DNA from: JAHQVI01 sp963749875
Lineage (GTDB): Bacteria; Pseudomonadota; Alphaproteobacteria; Rhizobiales; Rhodomicrobiaceae
Direction: 5' to 3'
Length of the DNA stretch: 64,000 nucleotides
NCBI GenBank assembly: GCA_963749875.1
Contig: CAVVOX010000002.1
Span: 806,001 to 870,000, forward strand
Shown here: positions 1-8,697 of the stretch, piece after piece
Numbering within the stretch: the first letter of the stretch is position 1
Layout of the letters: every line of letters begins with the position of its first letter
Program-made: the position numbers and the translations under genes
The notes under the pieces: model-generated
The model's database searches: none
The model's input: the letters and a program-made list of their open reading frames with translations, nothing else
Told to the model about the DNA's origin: nothing

Positions 1-386
1 GTCCACCGCCCGTAACCGTCAGGCGGCCGCAGGTCGAGCACACGCAGAATGCGCCGCGTCGTGTCGCTCGTGTATTTGGCCACGCTGCCGCGATTGCCCG
101 TTTCGTCAAGACCGGCCAGCCGCAATTCGGCGTACCGGACCCGCCATTTCGAAGCCGTGCCTGTCGTGCAACCGACACTGCGCGCGATCGCCCGCGTCGC
201 TGTATCATCGGCCGCCAGCAGAACAATCCGCGCCCGCTGGCGCAAACGGTGTTCGGTCTTCGTCGAGCGCACCAAGCCCTCAAGTTTGGTCCGCTCCGAC
301 GCCGTCAATGTGATCCGCGTCGCTTCAGGAATACGATTTATCCAACCTTGAAGTACGACTCACGCTTCGCCGATAGTGGGTACTAG
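1..386 (-). mobile_element. IS630-family element, transposase N-terminal end only
   Basis: This is nearly identical to the end of the complete IS630 copy ending at 59590 (offset about 59204) and finishes with the same terminal bases, tgggtactag. It encodes the N-terminal helix-turn-helix part of the transposase on the minus strand; the rest lies outside the window. Point differences from the complete copy change its ATG start to ATA and its upstream GTG to GTA, so this copy appears to have lost its start codon. It abuts, and probably truncates, the replication gene that follows. Confidence 0.88.
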
Positions 387-1257
387 GCGGGCGGGGCAGT
401 CAAATTGAGGGCTTGCGCCTTGCGATTCGCGCCGGAGCGCTCGACGAAAACTACGCGGTCGAGCATTTCGCTAAACGCCTGCGGGCGGGCGGCATGACAG
501 ATGCCGAGCAAACTGCGCGCGAGCAGCTCGGCCTCAGTACCGAAAAAGAGCCCCCGCGCCTGAAGCTGAACGCGCTGCTCGGCATGAAGCGGACACAGGC
601 GGATATTTTAATCGCGTGCGCGGCTGATGCGGATCTGTTCCACAGTCCAGCTGACGAAGCCTGCGCCTGGATCGAAATTAACGGTCACCGCGAAAATCAC
701 CGGATCGGCTCAAAGCTCTTCACGCGGTGGCTACAGCATCGATATTTCGAGATGACGGGCGGTGCTCCTAATTCGGAATCGCTGCGCACCGCGTTAAAGC
801 AGCTGGAAGCGCGCGCGTTTTTCGATGGCGAACGGCACTCGGTTCACCTTCGGATCGCTGAGCACAACGCCAACATCTACGTCGATCTCTGTGATGGCGA
901 TTGGCGTGCGGTCGAGATCACCCCCTTCGGCTGGGAAATTATCGCCGAGCCACCGGTCCGCTTCGTTCGGGCAAAGGGCATGCTTCCTTTGCCGGAACCG
1001 GAGCAAGGCGGGAATCTCATGGAGTTGCGACAGTTCATCAGAACGAAAAACAAAAGCGATTTCGTTTTGATAATCGCGTGGCTTCTCGGCGCGTTTCGGG
1101 CCGATGGCCCGTTTCCCCTTCTGTCGCTCTTCGGAGAATCAGGCTCGGCCAAAAGCACCACGGCGGAAATTCTTCGGGAGATCGGCGACCCCTCATTGGC
1201 ACCCCTTCGGACGCTCCCGCGAGACGAGCGGGATCTCTTTATTATGGCGAAAAATTC

Positions 1258-2395
1258 TAGTGGTCTGATCCATTCAGGCAATTCCCAAATTCTCCGAAGC
1301 AGCTCATTCTTGCGCAATGAGATCAGGGATCACCGTGACTGTTACGCGCGATGAGCGGCTTCGTCTTGAAACCATCATTGCGGATCGTTGTGCGCCTCAG
1401 AAACACGTCTGGCGCGCGCAGATTATTCTGGCCACCGCCGATGGTTGCGGCACCACCGAGATCATGCGCCGGTCCGGCAAATCCAAACCCGTCGTCTGGC
1501 GTTGGCAGGAGCGCTTCATGCATGAGGGCGTGGATGGGCTGCTTCGCGACAAGACGCGGCGGCCAGGGAAGAAGCCTTTGCCCGCAACGACCGTGCAACG
1601 TGTCGTTGATCTGGCGCTGAGCAGGCCGCCGGGAGAGACCACGCATTGGACCGGCCGGATGTTGGCCAGGGCTGCCAATGTCAGCCTGCGTTCGGTTCAG
1701 CGCATTCTTGAAGCCCATCAGCTTTCTCCGCACCGGATCCGGACGTTCAAGCTTTCCAAAGATCCCCACTTTGCCGACAAGCTCAGAGACATTGTCGGTC
1801 TCTACGTTGATCCGCCCGCTCATGCCGTCGTTTTCTCGGTTGATGAGAAGAGCCAAATCCAGGCGCTGGACCGTACCCAACCGGGACTGCCAATGAAGAA
1901 GGGGCGAGCCGGAACCATGACCCATGATTACAAGCGGAACGGGACGACGACCTTATTCGCCGCGCTCAATGTGCTGGAAGGAACGGTCATTGGCCGCAAC
2001 ATGCAGCGCCATCGTCATCAGGAATTCATCCGCTTCCTGAATACCATCGAGGCGCAGGTTCCGGCAGGCAAGCTCGTCCACGCCATTGTCGACAACTACG
2101 CGACGCATAAACACTCCAAAGTCAGGGCCTGGCTGGCGCGCCATCCGCGTTGGACATTCCATTTTACGCCAACTTCAGCGTCCTGGCTCAATGCTGTCGA
2201 GGGCTTCTTCGCAAAACTCACGCGGCAACGGTTGAAACGGGGCGTGTTCCGATCCCTCGTTGAGCTGCAAACGGCTATCAACCGCTTTATCCAGGAAAAC
2301 AATGCCGAGCCGAAACCCTTCGCCTGGACAGCCGATCCAGATCGGATCATCGAAAGCGTCAAGCGTGGGAAGCAAATGTTAAAGTCGCTCCACTA
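1258..2395 (+). mobile_element. IS630-family element inserted in the ATPase gene
   Basis: The element lies between two CTAG sites (1257-1260 and 2393-2396), consistent with the TA target duplication of IS630/Tc1 elements. Its ends read GTGG inward on both sides. It differs in sequence from the IS630 copies at 1-386 and 58466-59586. Excision restores the reading frame of the host gene, which shows a clean insertion. Confidence 0.9.
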
Positions 2396-2396
2396 G
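1317..2396 (+). CDS. IS630-family transposase
   Basis: DDE transposase of 359 aa. It starts with an N-terminal helix-turn-helix region (residues about 10-110: WRAQIILATADG, SKPVVWRWQERF), followed by the RNase H-like catalytic core with SVDEKSQIQALDR, then HAIVDNYATHKH, then SWLNAVEGFFAKLTRQ. These supply the Asp, Asp and Glu expected of the family. The length is normal. The TAG stop overlaps the CTAG at the right end of the element. The gene looks intact and is the only complete reading frame in this element. Confidence 0.93.
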   Translation: MRSGITVTVTRDERLRLETIIADRCAPQKHVWRAQIILATADGCGTTEIMRRSGKSKPVVWRWQERFMHEGVDGLLRDKTRRPGKKPLPATTVQRVVDLALSRPPGETTHWTGRMLARAANVSLRSVQRILEAHQLSPHRIRTFKLSKDPHFADKLRDIVGLYVDPPAHAVVFSVDEKSQIQALDRTQPGLPMKKGRAGTMTHDYKRNGTTTLFAALNVLEGTVIGRNMQRHRHQEFIRFLNTIEAQVPAGKLVHAIVDNYATHKHSKVRAWLARHPRWTFHFTPTSASWLNAVEGFFAKLTRQRLKRGVFRSLVELQTAINRFIQENNAEPKPFAWTADPDRIIESVKRGKQMLKSLH

Positions 2397-3151
2397 AATT
2401 CTCGCGTTCGACAATGTGTCATCGATCCCCGACTGGATGAGCGATGCCTTGTGCCGACTAGCGACGGGCGGGGGCTTTTCCACGCGCCAGCTTTTTACGG
2501 ACGGGGAAGAAAACATAATCAGCGCGACGCGTCCGATTCTGTTGACCATGATTGAAGATTGCATTGAGCGCGGGGATCTCGCTGATCGCGCCATTCCGAT
2601 AGAACTCGCTCGAATCAATGAAGATAACCGTAGATCTGAAGCTGATATCAAAGACGAATTTCGCAAAGCCCGCCCCCTGCTGCTGGGAGTTTGTTTTCGG
2701 CGATTTCCCACGGCCTTCGCGAACTTCCGACTATCGACAGAGAAATCAATGGGTTGCCAAGAATGGCTGATTTCGCCCGCTGGGCTGTCGCCTGCGAATT
2801 GGCGCTGTGGGAGGAGAGGCGCTTCATGGCGGCCTACGCTCTCAGCCAGGAAAACGCAAATGATGTGATTATCAATGCAAGTCCGGTCGCATCTGCCGTC
2901 AAACGGTATGTTGCGACGCAGCACGGGACCGTGAGGCATACAGCAACCGAACTGCTCGCGCTGGTCAACGGGCTTGCCGATTTGGATTTGAAAAAGGCCC
3001 GGAGCTGGCCGAAAACCCCGCACCATTTCTCCGGCCAGCTACGTCGCGACGCGCCTGCATTAAGGCGGGCCGGAATCGGGATCGAATTCGAGACCGAGGG
3101 GCGAGGCGACGACAAGCGTAAAATCATCATATTGACCCCACAGATGGAGCG

Positions 3152-3351
3152 AAACAGCGACCCCAACGACCCCAGCGACCACATCGTTGATTTATAACGG
3201 TTTTTTTTGGGGTCGCTGTGGGGTCGCTGGGTCGCTGACGGGTCTGGGGGAACGCTGACGTGGTCGCTGATGAAATTGCGGGAAAACAAGTTAACCCATT
3301 GATTTAACGCGTTTTTCTGTTTGATGAGGTCGCTGGGTCGCTGGGGTCGCT
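3152..3351 (+). repeat. Cluster of GGTCGCTG repeats with a complementary block in the ATPase tail
   Basis: Direct copies of GGTCGCTG begin at 3211, 3222, 3230, 3262, 3328 and 3336, and a near copy starts near 3345. The last codons of the ATPase gene (about 3152-3181) contain the reverse complement repeated (agcgacccc, acgacccc, agcgacca), so that block can fold onto the first repeat cluster across a loop containing eight T residues. It could be an iteron-like replication origin, a protein-binding array or a terminator. Which one cannot be decided from sequence. Confidence 0.55.
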
Positions 3352-3394
3352 CCCATGCACTTACTTGTGGCCCCGATGCAAAGAGGAGTGAAGA

Positions 3395-3580
3395 ATGAGT
3401 GAAACAATCATTACCGGCGGGGGCAACCGCACTGAAATCGACCCGCACGCTCGACGGATCATTGACCATCTGGCGACGCATCGTGGTCTCACTGAAGCCA
3501 GGGCCGCGCGGATGTCCTTACGCGAGCTGGTCAATGTGATCCTGCGGGCGCAAATCGAATTGAATGAGGGTGTCCAATGA
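3395..3580 (+). CDS. Small hypothetical protein upstream of ssb
   Basis: 61 aa, with a good ribosome-binding site (gaggag about 8 bases before the ATG at 3395). It overlaps the next gene by 4 bases (ATGA), so the two are translationally coupled. The C-terminal half (about residues 30-58: LTEARAARMSLRELVNVILRA, split here only for reading) is predicted helical. I recognise no family. Coupling to an SSB gene suggests an accessory role in replication or recombination of the element, which is inference only. Confidence 0.6.
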   Translation: MSETIITGGGNRTEIDPHARRIIDHLATHRGLTEARAARMSLRELVNVILRAQIELNEGVQ

Positions 3581-4017
3581 CCGCGCGTGGAATCGAAATC
3601 GCGGCCTTTTGCGGCGTCGCGAAAGACGGCGAGATGCGCCGATCTCAGGCTGGCAACAATTTTGCGCTTATTACGCTGATCGCCGACAGCGGCAACCAAG
3701 ACGACCAAGGCCGGGACGTTCCGGCGTTCCTTAAATGCATTGCTTTCGGCGACGCTGCGAATGTCGCGGCCAACCTGAAAAAAGGCCAGCGGGCGTATCT
3801 CGAAGGCCAACTTTCGGTCGGCATCTGGAAGCCGCCGGACGGTCCGCCACGGCTGGATTTGAGCGTCAAATGCTCGAAGTTGGAGCCGACGCAGATCGGC
3901 AAAAACCGCCCCCGGCGCGAAAAGCCGGACGCGCGACCTGATCCGCAAGCGCCATTGGACCGCCGTCAACCCAACGAAACTTTCGATCCCGTGCGGGGCG
4001 ACCCGTTGGATTTTTAA
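3577..4017 (+). CDS. ssb: Single-stranded DNA-binding protein
   Basis: 146 aa. The N-terminal ~105 residues fit the SSB OB-fold: strand segments FCGVAKDGEMR, NFALITLIAD, FLKCIAFGDAANV and KKGQRAYLEGQLSVGIW. A basic, proline-rich linker follows and the protein ends in DPLDF, an acidic-aromatic tip like the DDDIPF tip that recruits partner proteins. It binds single-stranded DNA during replication or recombination of the mobile element. The start overlaps the stop of the 61-aa gene. It is shorter and more divergent than a housekeeping SSB, as expected for an element-borne copy. Confidence 0.85.
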   Translation: MTARGIEIAAFCGVAKDGEMRRSQAGNNFALITLIADSGNQDDQGRDVPAFLKCIAFGDAANVAANLKKGQRAYLEGQLSVGIWKPPDGPPRLDLSVKCSKLEPTQIGKNRPRREKPDARPDPQAPLDRRQPNETFDPVRGDPLDF

Positions 4018-4059
4018 GGCGACTTCTGAGGGGCCCACCCGACAGGCTTGTAAATTTAA

Positions 4060-5439
4060 CAGGCTGCTGAAAAACCCCGAGGATGACAGTCTGTGGCGAA
4101 TATGATTCCGTGCTTTCTGGAATGCCAGGGAGGACGGAATGCGCGGTTCGGATTTGCGGTCTGTGGAGCTTTTTTCTTACGTCGATCTTGAGGAGCGTGT
4201 GCCGGCGAAGCATCCGCTGCGCAAGATCCGGCAGATCGTCAACGATGTGCTCCAGAGTCTGGATAGCGAATTTGCCAGGCTTTATGCCGCCCACGGCCGC
4301 CCCTCGATCCCGCCGGAATGGCTGCTTCGAGCCTCGTTGTTGCAGGCGTTTTACACCGTCCGATCGGAACGCCAGCTGATGGAGCAACTCGACTACAATC
4401 TGCTCTATCGCTGGTTTGTGGGTCTCGGCATCGACGACCCGGTCTGGGTGCCGACGGTGTTTACGAAGAACCGGGACCGGTTGCTCGAGGCCGATGTTGC
4501 GAAGCAGTTCCTGAGCCGGCTGCTGGCGCATCAGGAGGTCAGCCCGCTTTTGTCGGACGAGCATTTTTCGGTCGACGGCGCGCAACTCCATGCCTGGGCG
4601 TCGATGAAGAGCTTCGTGCCGAAAGAGATGGCGGCGACCTCCGGCGAGGGACCTGACACGCCGTCGGCACCTGACACGTCCCACGCCCTGGCGCCCGTTG
4701 CGGCGGTGGGTAGCGATGCCGCTCCATCCAGCGAAACTGATCAAACCGCGCCTTTGCCGGAGCCCGCGGATGCAGCCGAAACCGAAAACCAGCGCCGCAA
4801 TGCCGAATTGGACTTCCGTGGCCAGAAGCGATCGAACGCCACCCATGTCTCGACGACCGACCCAGAGGCTAGCCTCTACCGAAAAGGCCAAGGCAAGGAA
4901 GCCAAGCTCTCCTATCTCGGCCATACGCTGATGGAGAACCGCACCGGCCTGATTGTCGAGGCCAGCGTCACCACGGTGTCGGGATATGCCGAACGCGAGG
5001 CGGCGGTCGCGATGATCGAAAGCCATCGCTCCGGCCGGCGGCGGGTGACGCTCGGTGCCGACAAGGGCTATGACGCGGGCGAGTTCGTAAAGGACCTGCG
5101 CGCGCTGAACGTCACGCCGCACATCGCGCAGAACGACACCGCGCGCCGCTCGGCGATCGATGGCCGTACAACCCGGCATCCCGGCTATGCGGTGAGCCAG
5201 CAGAAGCGCAAGCGCATCGAGGAGCCGTTCGGCTGGGGCAAGACGATCGGCGGCCTCGCCCGGCCGATGCTGCGCGGCGTGGCGCGACTTGGCTTCAAGT
5301 TCATCCTGACGATGGCCGCGTATGACTTGATCCGGCGGCCCAAACTCCTCGCCGCATGAAGGCGGCAGAAGGAAAAAAAGACCGATTGCTCCGTGAAAGC
5401 GCAAGATAGTTCCAGGTCGACAGGATTTTCAGCAGCCTG
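4060..5439 (+). mobile_element. IS5-family (IS1182-like) element, copy 1
   Basis: 1380 bp with terminal inverted repeats caggctgctgaaaa at 4060 and ttttcagcagcctg at the right end. A copy of the same length with an identical encoded transposase occupies 54677-56056 in the same orientation. The right flank is CTAG, whereas the left flank reads TTAA, so the target duplication seen around the second copy is absent here. That mismatch suggests deletion or recombination at one side of this copy. Confidence 0.9.
4139..5359 (+). CDS. IS5-family transposase
   Basis: 406 aa DDE transposase. The N-terminal part (MRGSDLRSVELFSYVDLEE, HPLRKIRQIV, GRPSIPPEWLLRASLL, RSERQLMEQLDYNLLYRW) is typical of this group; HFSVDG carries the first catalytic Asp and GADKGYDAGEF the second. 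After a Pro/Ala/Asp-rich linker (about residues 160-220), a C-terminal RIEEPFGWGKT region supplies the final acidic residue. The protein sequence equals that of the second copy at 54756-55976, so transposition or exchange between them was recent. Confidence 0.92.
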   Translation: MRGSDLRSVELFSYVDLEERVPAKHPLRKIRQIVNDVLQSLDSEFARLYAAHGRPSIPPEWLLRASLLQAFYTVRSERQLMEQLDYNLLYRWFVGLGIDDPVWVPTVFTKNRDRLLEADVAKQFLSRLLAHQEVSPLLSDEHFSVDGAQLHAWASMKSFVPKEMAATSGEGPDTPSAPDTSHALAPVAAVGSDAAPSSETDQTAPLPEPADAAETENQRRNAELDFRGQKRSNATHVSTTDPEASLYRKGQGKEAKLSYLGHTLMENRTGLIVEASVTTVSGYAEREAAVAMIESHRSGRRRVTLGADKGYDAGEFVKDLRALNVTPHIAQNDTARRSAIDGRTTRHPGYAVSQQKRKRIEEPFGWGKTIGGLARPMLRGVARLGFKFILTMAAYDLIRRPKLLAA

Positions 5440-5612
5440 CTAGTGCCATGGCGGCATGCTACGAAGCCGCCGAATGCTCGCAAGTCATTTGATCCGTAGG
5501 CTGTGTAAAACGTAAAATTTGCCGTTTGCAGGAAGCACGTCTGCTGGGCTAAATTCGGGCGCAGCCGGTCCAGTCGAGAAAGGAAACCCAATAAGGATTT
5601 GGCTGGGCCACT

Positions 5613-5647
5613 TAGCAGAGGGCGGCAGCCCAAGCCGCCCTCTGCTA
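5613..5647. terminator. Perfect 14-bp hairpin
   Basis: tagcagagggcggc and gccgccctctgcta form a perfect stem around a 7-base loop. It lies just beyond the stop codon of the minus-strand gene 5653-6466 and would be the 3' end of that transcript. No T run follows on either strand, so it may act as an mRNA 3' stabiliser rather than an intrinsic terminator. Confidence 0.5.
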
Positions 5648-5652
5648 CTTTG

Positions 5653-6466
5653 TCAATCCAAATTGAAAAGCCATTGATAACGGAAGGGAACCGCGAATTC
5701 AGTCGTCTCCTCGCCGATCCCCTTCAGCAGGAATGGTGTTCCAGCCAGATTTAGGCAGAGATCTCGGGTTTCCCGCCAACTGCCAACCAAATCGACAGCG
5801 TCCTTCACTTGGAAGTGACGCCGCCCAAATCGCTCGGCAATCAGGCGTAAGAAACTGGCCTCCCGCATGGAGAGGCCGCTCTCGACGAGATATGCAGTGG
5901 TTTCGTCTCGCGTCATCGGCGTTTCCTTCGCCTCGCCCCCGTCGGGATCGTCCAGCAGGGACTTCGCGGCTGATAGCAATTCAAGCTTGCGTAGATGATC
6001 GTTCGGATAAGTCTTCGCTCTTTCGAGCAAAACGCTCACCAGTTTGAGTTGTTGAAGGCGGATGAGCTGGGCAGTCGGATCGTCTGATGGCATGAGCTGA
6101 TCCACCTCATCAGAGGTCAGAGGTGGATGAGTTCGCAGCAGCCGCCCGCGCCTCTTAATATCGGCCAGGGTCAAGGGGGTGCGCGTTTTGAGCCCGGCAT
6201 TTTCTTTCTTCATTTTTCCGGCCCAAGCGTGTTCCCGCAGAGCTTCCGGGGTAAATTGCGGCATGAGATCACTCATGTCCTTCGGCGTGATCGACGGTTC
6301 AGTCCGAGACTTGTCGGGATCGTCCAGCAGGGACTTCGCGGCTGATAGCAATTCAAGCTTGCGTGGGTGGCCATTCGGGTAAGTTTTCGCTCTTTCTAGC
6401 GGCATGCTCACCAGTTTGAGCTGTTGGAGGCGGATGAGCTGGGCAGTCGGATCGTCTGATGCCATG
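5653..6466 (-). CDS. Hypothetical protein with an internal 50-residue duplication
   Basis: The gene encodes about 270 aa. The start is set at the ATG at 6466 because aaaggag lies 6 bases upstream; a GTG at 6480 is made from the same bases as that ribosome-binding site. Two copies of a ~50-residue unit (beginning SDDPTAQLIRLQQLKLVS and ending SAAKSLLDDPD) occur near residues 3-50 and 126-175. The repeat is also clear in DNA (5941-6092 and 6315-6466). The C-terminal ~85 residues (REASFLRLIAERFGRRHF, LCLNLAGTPFLLKGIGEE) may be a winged-helix-like domain. I do not recognise the family. It sits alone in the mobile-element remnant between an IS and the polymerase-like pseudogene. Confidence 0.6.
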
Positions 6467-7014
6467 CGGGCTCCTTTCACTGATGGTGGGGGACATGCTC
6501 AAGATGGGAGTCCACTGGCAAATTTTCCATGCCGCCAGCGGGGCAATCGCAGGCCAGTGGAGGGCTGGTTGCGCCGCGTGATTGGTTGAAAGTTTCCACA
6601 GGACAACAGACAAAAACTGTTACGCGTAAGCAACGTCGCAGGAAAATCGAAGTTATCTGCGAAATTGCTTTCGATAAAACCGCCGATCCAGCCAAGCAAG
6701 TCGGCCTTATTGCCCTAGTGGAAAAACAGTTATTCTTATCAGTGAGGTAATATGATACCGCATCCCCCTTGCAGAATCAGTGGACTTGTTGATGACAAAG
6801 AAAAAAGCCCCGCGCGAGCGAGGCCTTTTCCGTATTCGTTTGTTGCGTTTGCGTAAACCTTGGCATCACCCAAGAACTTTTCATCAGAACGATGGAAAGC
6901 CGCAAAAGCAGAAACCATCGACTTCTGCGTAGCATTGTGCAGCCGACATTTCAACTCTGAAATGCACTTGTGAATAAAGCGCGGGCCATCGTTCTCAACC
7001 GAGAGGACGCGGCC
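6467..7014. other. 548-bp stretch without a confident gene
   Basis: Only short open frames occur. The stretch holds the intrinsic terminator at 6801-6824 (minus strand) and, upstream of it on the minus strand, a moderately AT-rich segment (about 6825-6960) that could be a small RNA or a short peptide gene. No promoter could be assigned with confidence. The part near 6467-6490 is the leader of the minus-strand hypothetical gene. Confidence 0.5.
6801..6824 (-). terminator. Intrinsic terminator, minus strand
   Basis: On the minus strand GCCTCGC-TCGC-GCGGGGC forms a 7-bp stem with one G-T pair and is followed by six T residues. It would end a transcript running leftwards. No annotated gene lies just upstream on that strand, so the transcript is probably a small RNA or short unrecognised gene. 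Confidence 0.65.
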
Positions 7015-8341
7015 ATGCCCGACAACGTCACCCAAAAAACCCCGACCCAGATCAAGCGCTTCTGGCTGAAGCCAAGCCGAGTCGGCGGTGCCGCGCTGGT
7101 GGCTTCCATCGCAATCATCGGCGCGCATGGTGCCGAGGGCGGGCAGGTTTTTGTCCTCTCGGTCGGCCCGGAGGCTGATGTTTCAAGGCCTGCAATTGTT
7201 CGGCCCAAAATCGATCTCGACGACATTCAGCCGGACCGGGAGCCGCAAACGCCGCTGTCCCTCCGCTGGGAAACAAAGGAGCATTGGCGTACCCTTGATG
7301 CTGAATTCGGCGGCGGCGAGACGGCTGCGGCCATGATCTTGGCGCTGGCGACGGCCAAGGGCGAGTGGGTCTCGTACTCTCGGCGCATGCAACATTACAG
7401 CATCCCGCGTCGGTACAAATCTCGGCTCTACACCTATTCCGGCATCATCCGCGCCGCCGATCACCTGGAGCGCAGTGGCCTTATCCTGCATGACCGCGCG
7501 CCGCCGGGCAGACTTGGCTGGCAGTCCGCCATGGCCGCAACGCCGGAACTGATAGCGCGGACCGAAGAAATCCTCAAGGTTGGCCCGCCCCTCAAGCTTG
7601 TCATGCCCAGGGAGTTCTATCATCCTGCGTGATGCCGGTGGCGCGCCGATTGATTACCGTGACACCGGCACGACGCGCGCAATGCGGAAGCGGACGGCAG
7701 CAATCAATGAAGCGTTAGTTTCCGTGGAAATCGCCGGATGTAACGTTGCGCCAATGGTACGGATATTCAATATTAATCTTAACAGAGGTGGGCGATTTTA
7801 CGCTCAAGGCTGAAGTTGGCAAAATATGCGTAAAGAAGATCGCACAAGAATTACCATCTATGGAGAGCAGGTTGTGGAGATAGATTATAAAACTCTTCAC
7901 CCTGCAATGTTATACGCGGAAACTGGCGCAACAATGCCAGAAGACTGCTACGAGATCAAAGGATGGCCACGTCCGCTCGTCAAAACCGCTCTCCTTACGC
8001 TCATCGATGCCCCAACCCAAGACAAAGCCAGAGGCCCGATTGCTTTCGATGATGCGATGAGCGAACTGGCTTTACCGGGCTCGCAGCAATCATTTCGACT
8101 TGCCGACCGGCTGATGGCCGATATCCGCAGGGTCCATGCCCCGATCTCTGATTTTTTTCATTGCGGCACCGGTGCGATGCTGATGGCCTCCGACGCTAAG
8201 ATGTCAGAAGCGATCATGATGCGGATGTATTTCGGCCACGGCGTCGTGGTTCTGCCCGTCCATGACAGCTATCTCGTGCCCGAATCAAAGGCGGACGCCC
8301 TGGAAAATACGATGCTGGAAGTGGCTCATGAATTTAGTTGA
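7015..8341 (+). pseudogene. Element-borne protein with polymerase-A-like motifs, broken by a frameshift and a nonsense codon
   Basis: The N-terminal part starts at ATG 7015 (a GTG at 6970 is possible) and runs in one frame to a stop at 7630. An extra T near 7619 moves the rest, IILRDAGGAPIDYRDTG to RIFNINLNRGGRFYAQG, into the next frame. An in-frame TGA at 7811-7813 then interrupts before SWQNMRKEDRTRITI, and the frame continues to 8341. The segment around residues 90-190 is winged-helix-like. The C-terminal part has VVEIDYKTLHPAMLYA, RPLVKTALL and VVLPVHDSYLV in the order of motifs A, B and C of family A DNA polymerases. I know this arrangement only as uncharacterised proteins of alphaproteobacterial mobile elements; polymerase-like ancestry is inferred. 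Confidence 0.65.
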
Positions 8342-8697
8342 TACACTATCAAAATCTACCGTTCCTGCGCAAAGATAAAAAAAGGACTTTTTTGAGCAAA
8401 ATCAATGGCTTGTGCGGAATCCATTCCACATATGGATAGGAGGGGATAGGAGGGGATGGGGGAAGGAGGGGGGAGTTGGGGGTGGGTCTGGGGAGAGGTG
8501 TTGGTGTGTGGTCTCCCCCTCCATCCTCTCCGTCCTCTGCCCGTGGCCGGGCGGCAGCGAGCTGGTCTCGGTTGGGGGGGTTGGGGTTTGTTGATCGGAT
8601 CGCAGCCTTAATTTTTTTTTTCGTCAGAAGTCTGAAAATTTTTGGCGCGCGCTTTTTTTTTGGATTTCGCCCGGCTGCATAGTGACCGCCGAAAAAG
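8342..8697. other. G-rich and T-run stretch without a gene
   Basis: No gene is visible. From 8439 to 8512 the plus strand carries at least six runs of three or more G separated by short loops, a strong potential G-quadruplex. T10 (8612-8621) and T9 (8653-8661) runs follow. The junction with the methyltransferase fragment lies near 8698. Confidence 0.6.

Larger units (their letters stand above)
387..3197 (+). pseudogene. Primase/helicase-like ATPase of a mobile element, disrupted
   Basis: The reading frame runs from about 400 with a Walker A motif GESGSAKST (around codon 245 from 413), then is cut by an IS630 copy at about 1258. Removing the IS and one TA restores a continuous frame, giving AKNSRILAFDNVSSIPDW followed by SDALCRLATGGGFSTR, which is typical of ATPases encoded by prophages and integrative elements. 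A second lesion near 2690 (one base missing) moves the C-terminal part, LFSAISHGLREL to the stop at 3197, into another frame. The 5' end is cut by the IS630 end at 386. The family probably acts in replication of the element as a primase-helicase; that role is inferred from the ATPase motifs and the neighbouring SSB gene. It cannot be functional as it stands. Confidence 0.8.

Noticed and set aside
3866..5404. 512-codon minus-strand frame opposite the IS transposase, repeated at 54477-56021
   Set aside because: It is exactly antisense to an intact transposase and appears twice only because the IS is duplicated.
6739..7128. 129-codon minus-strand frame over the start of the polymerase-like gene
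   Set aside because: It overlaps the better supported plus-strand gene, contains the terminator at 6801-6824 and has no recognisable domain.
7811..7813. In-frame TGA as selenocysteine or read-through codon
   Set aside because: The same gene has a separate frameshift, no selenocysteine element follows, and the position is not a Cys site. A nonsense mutation is simpler.
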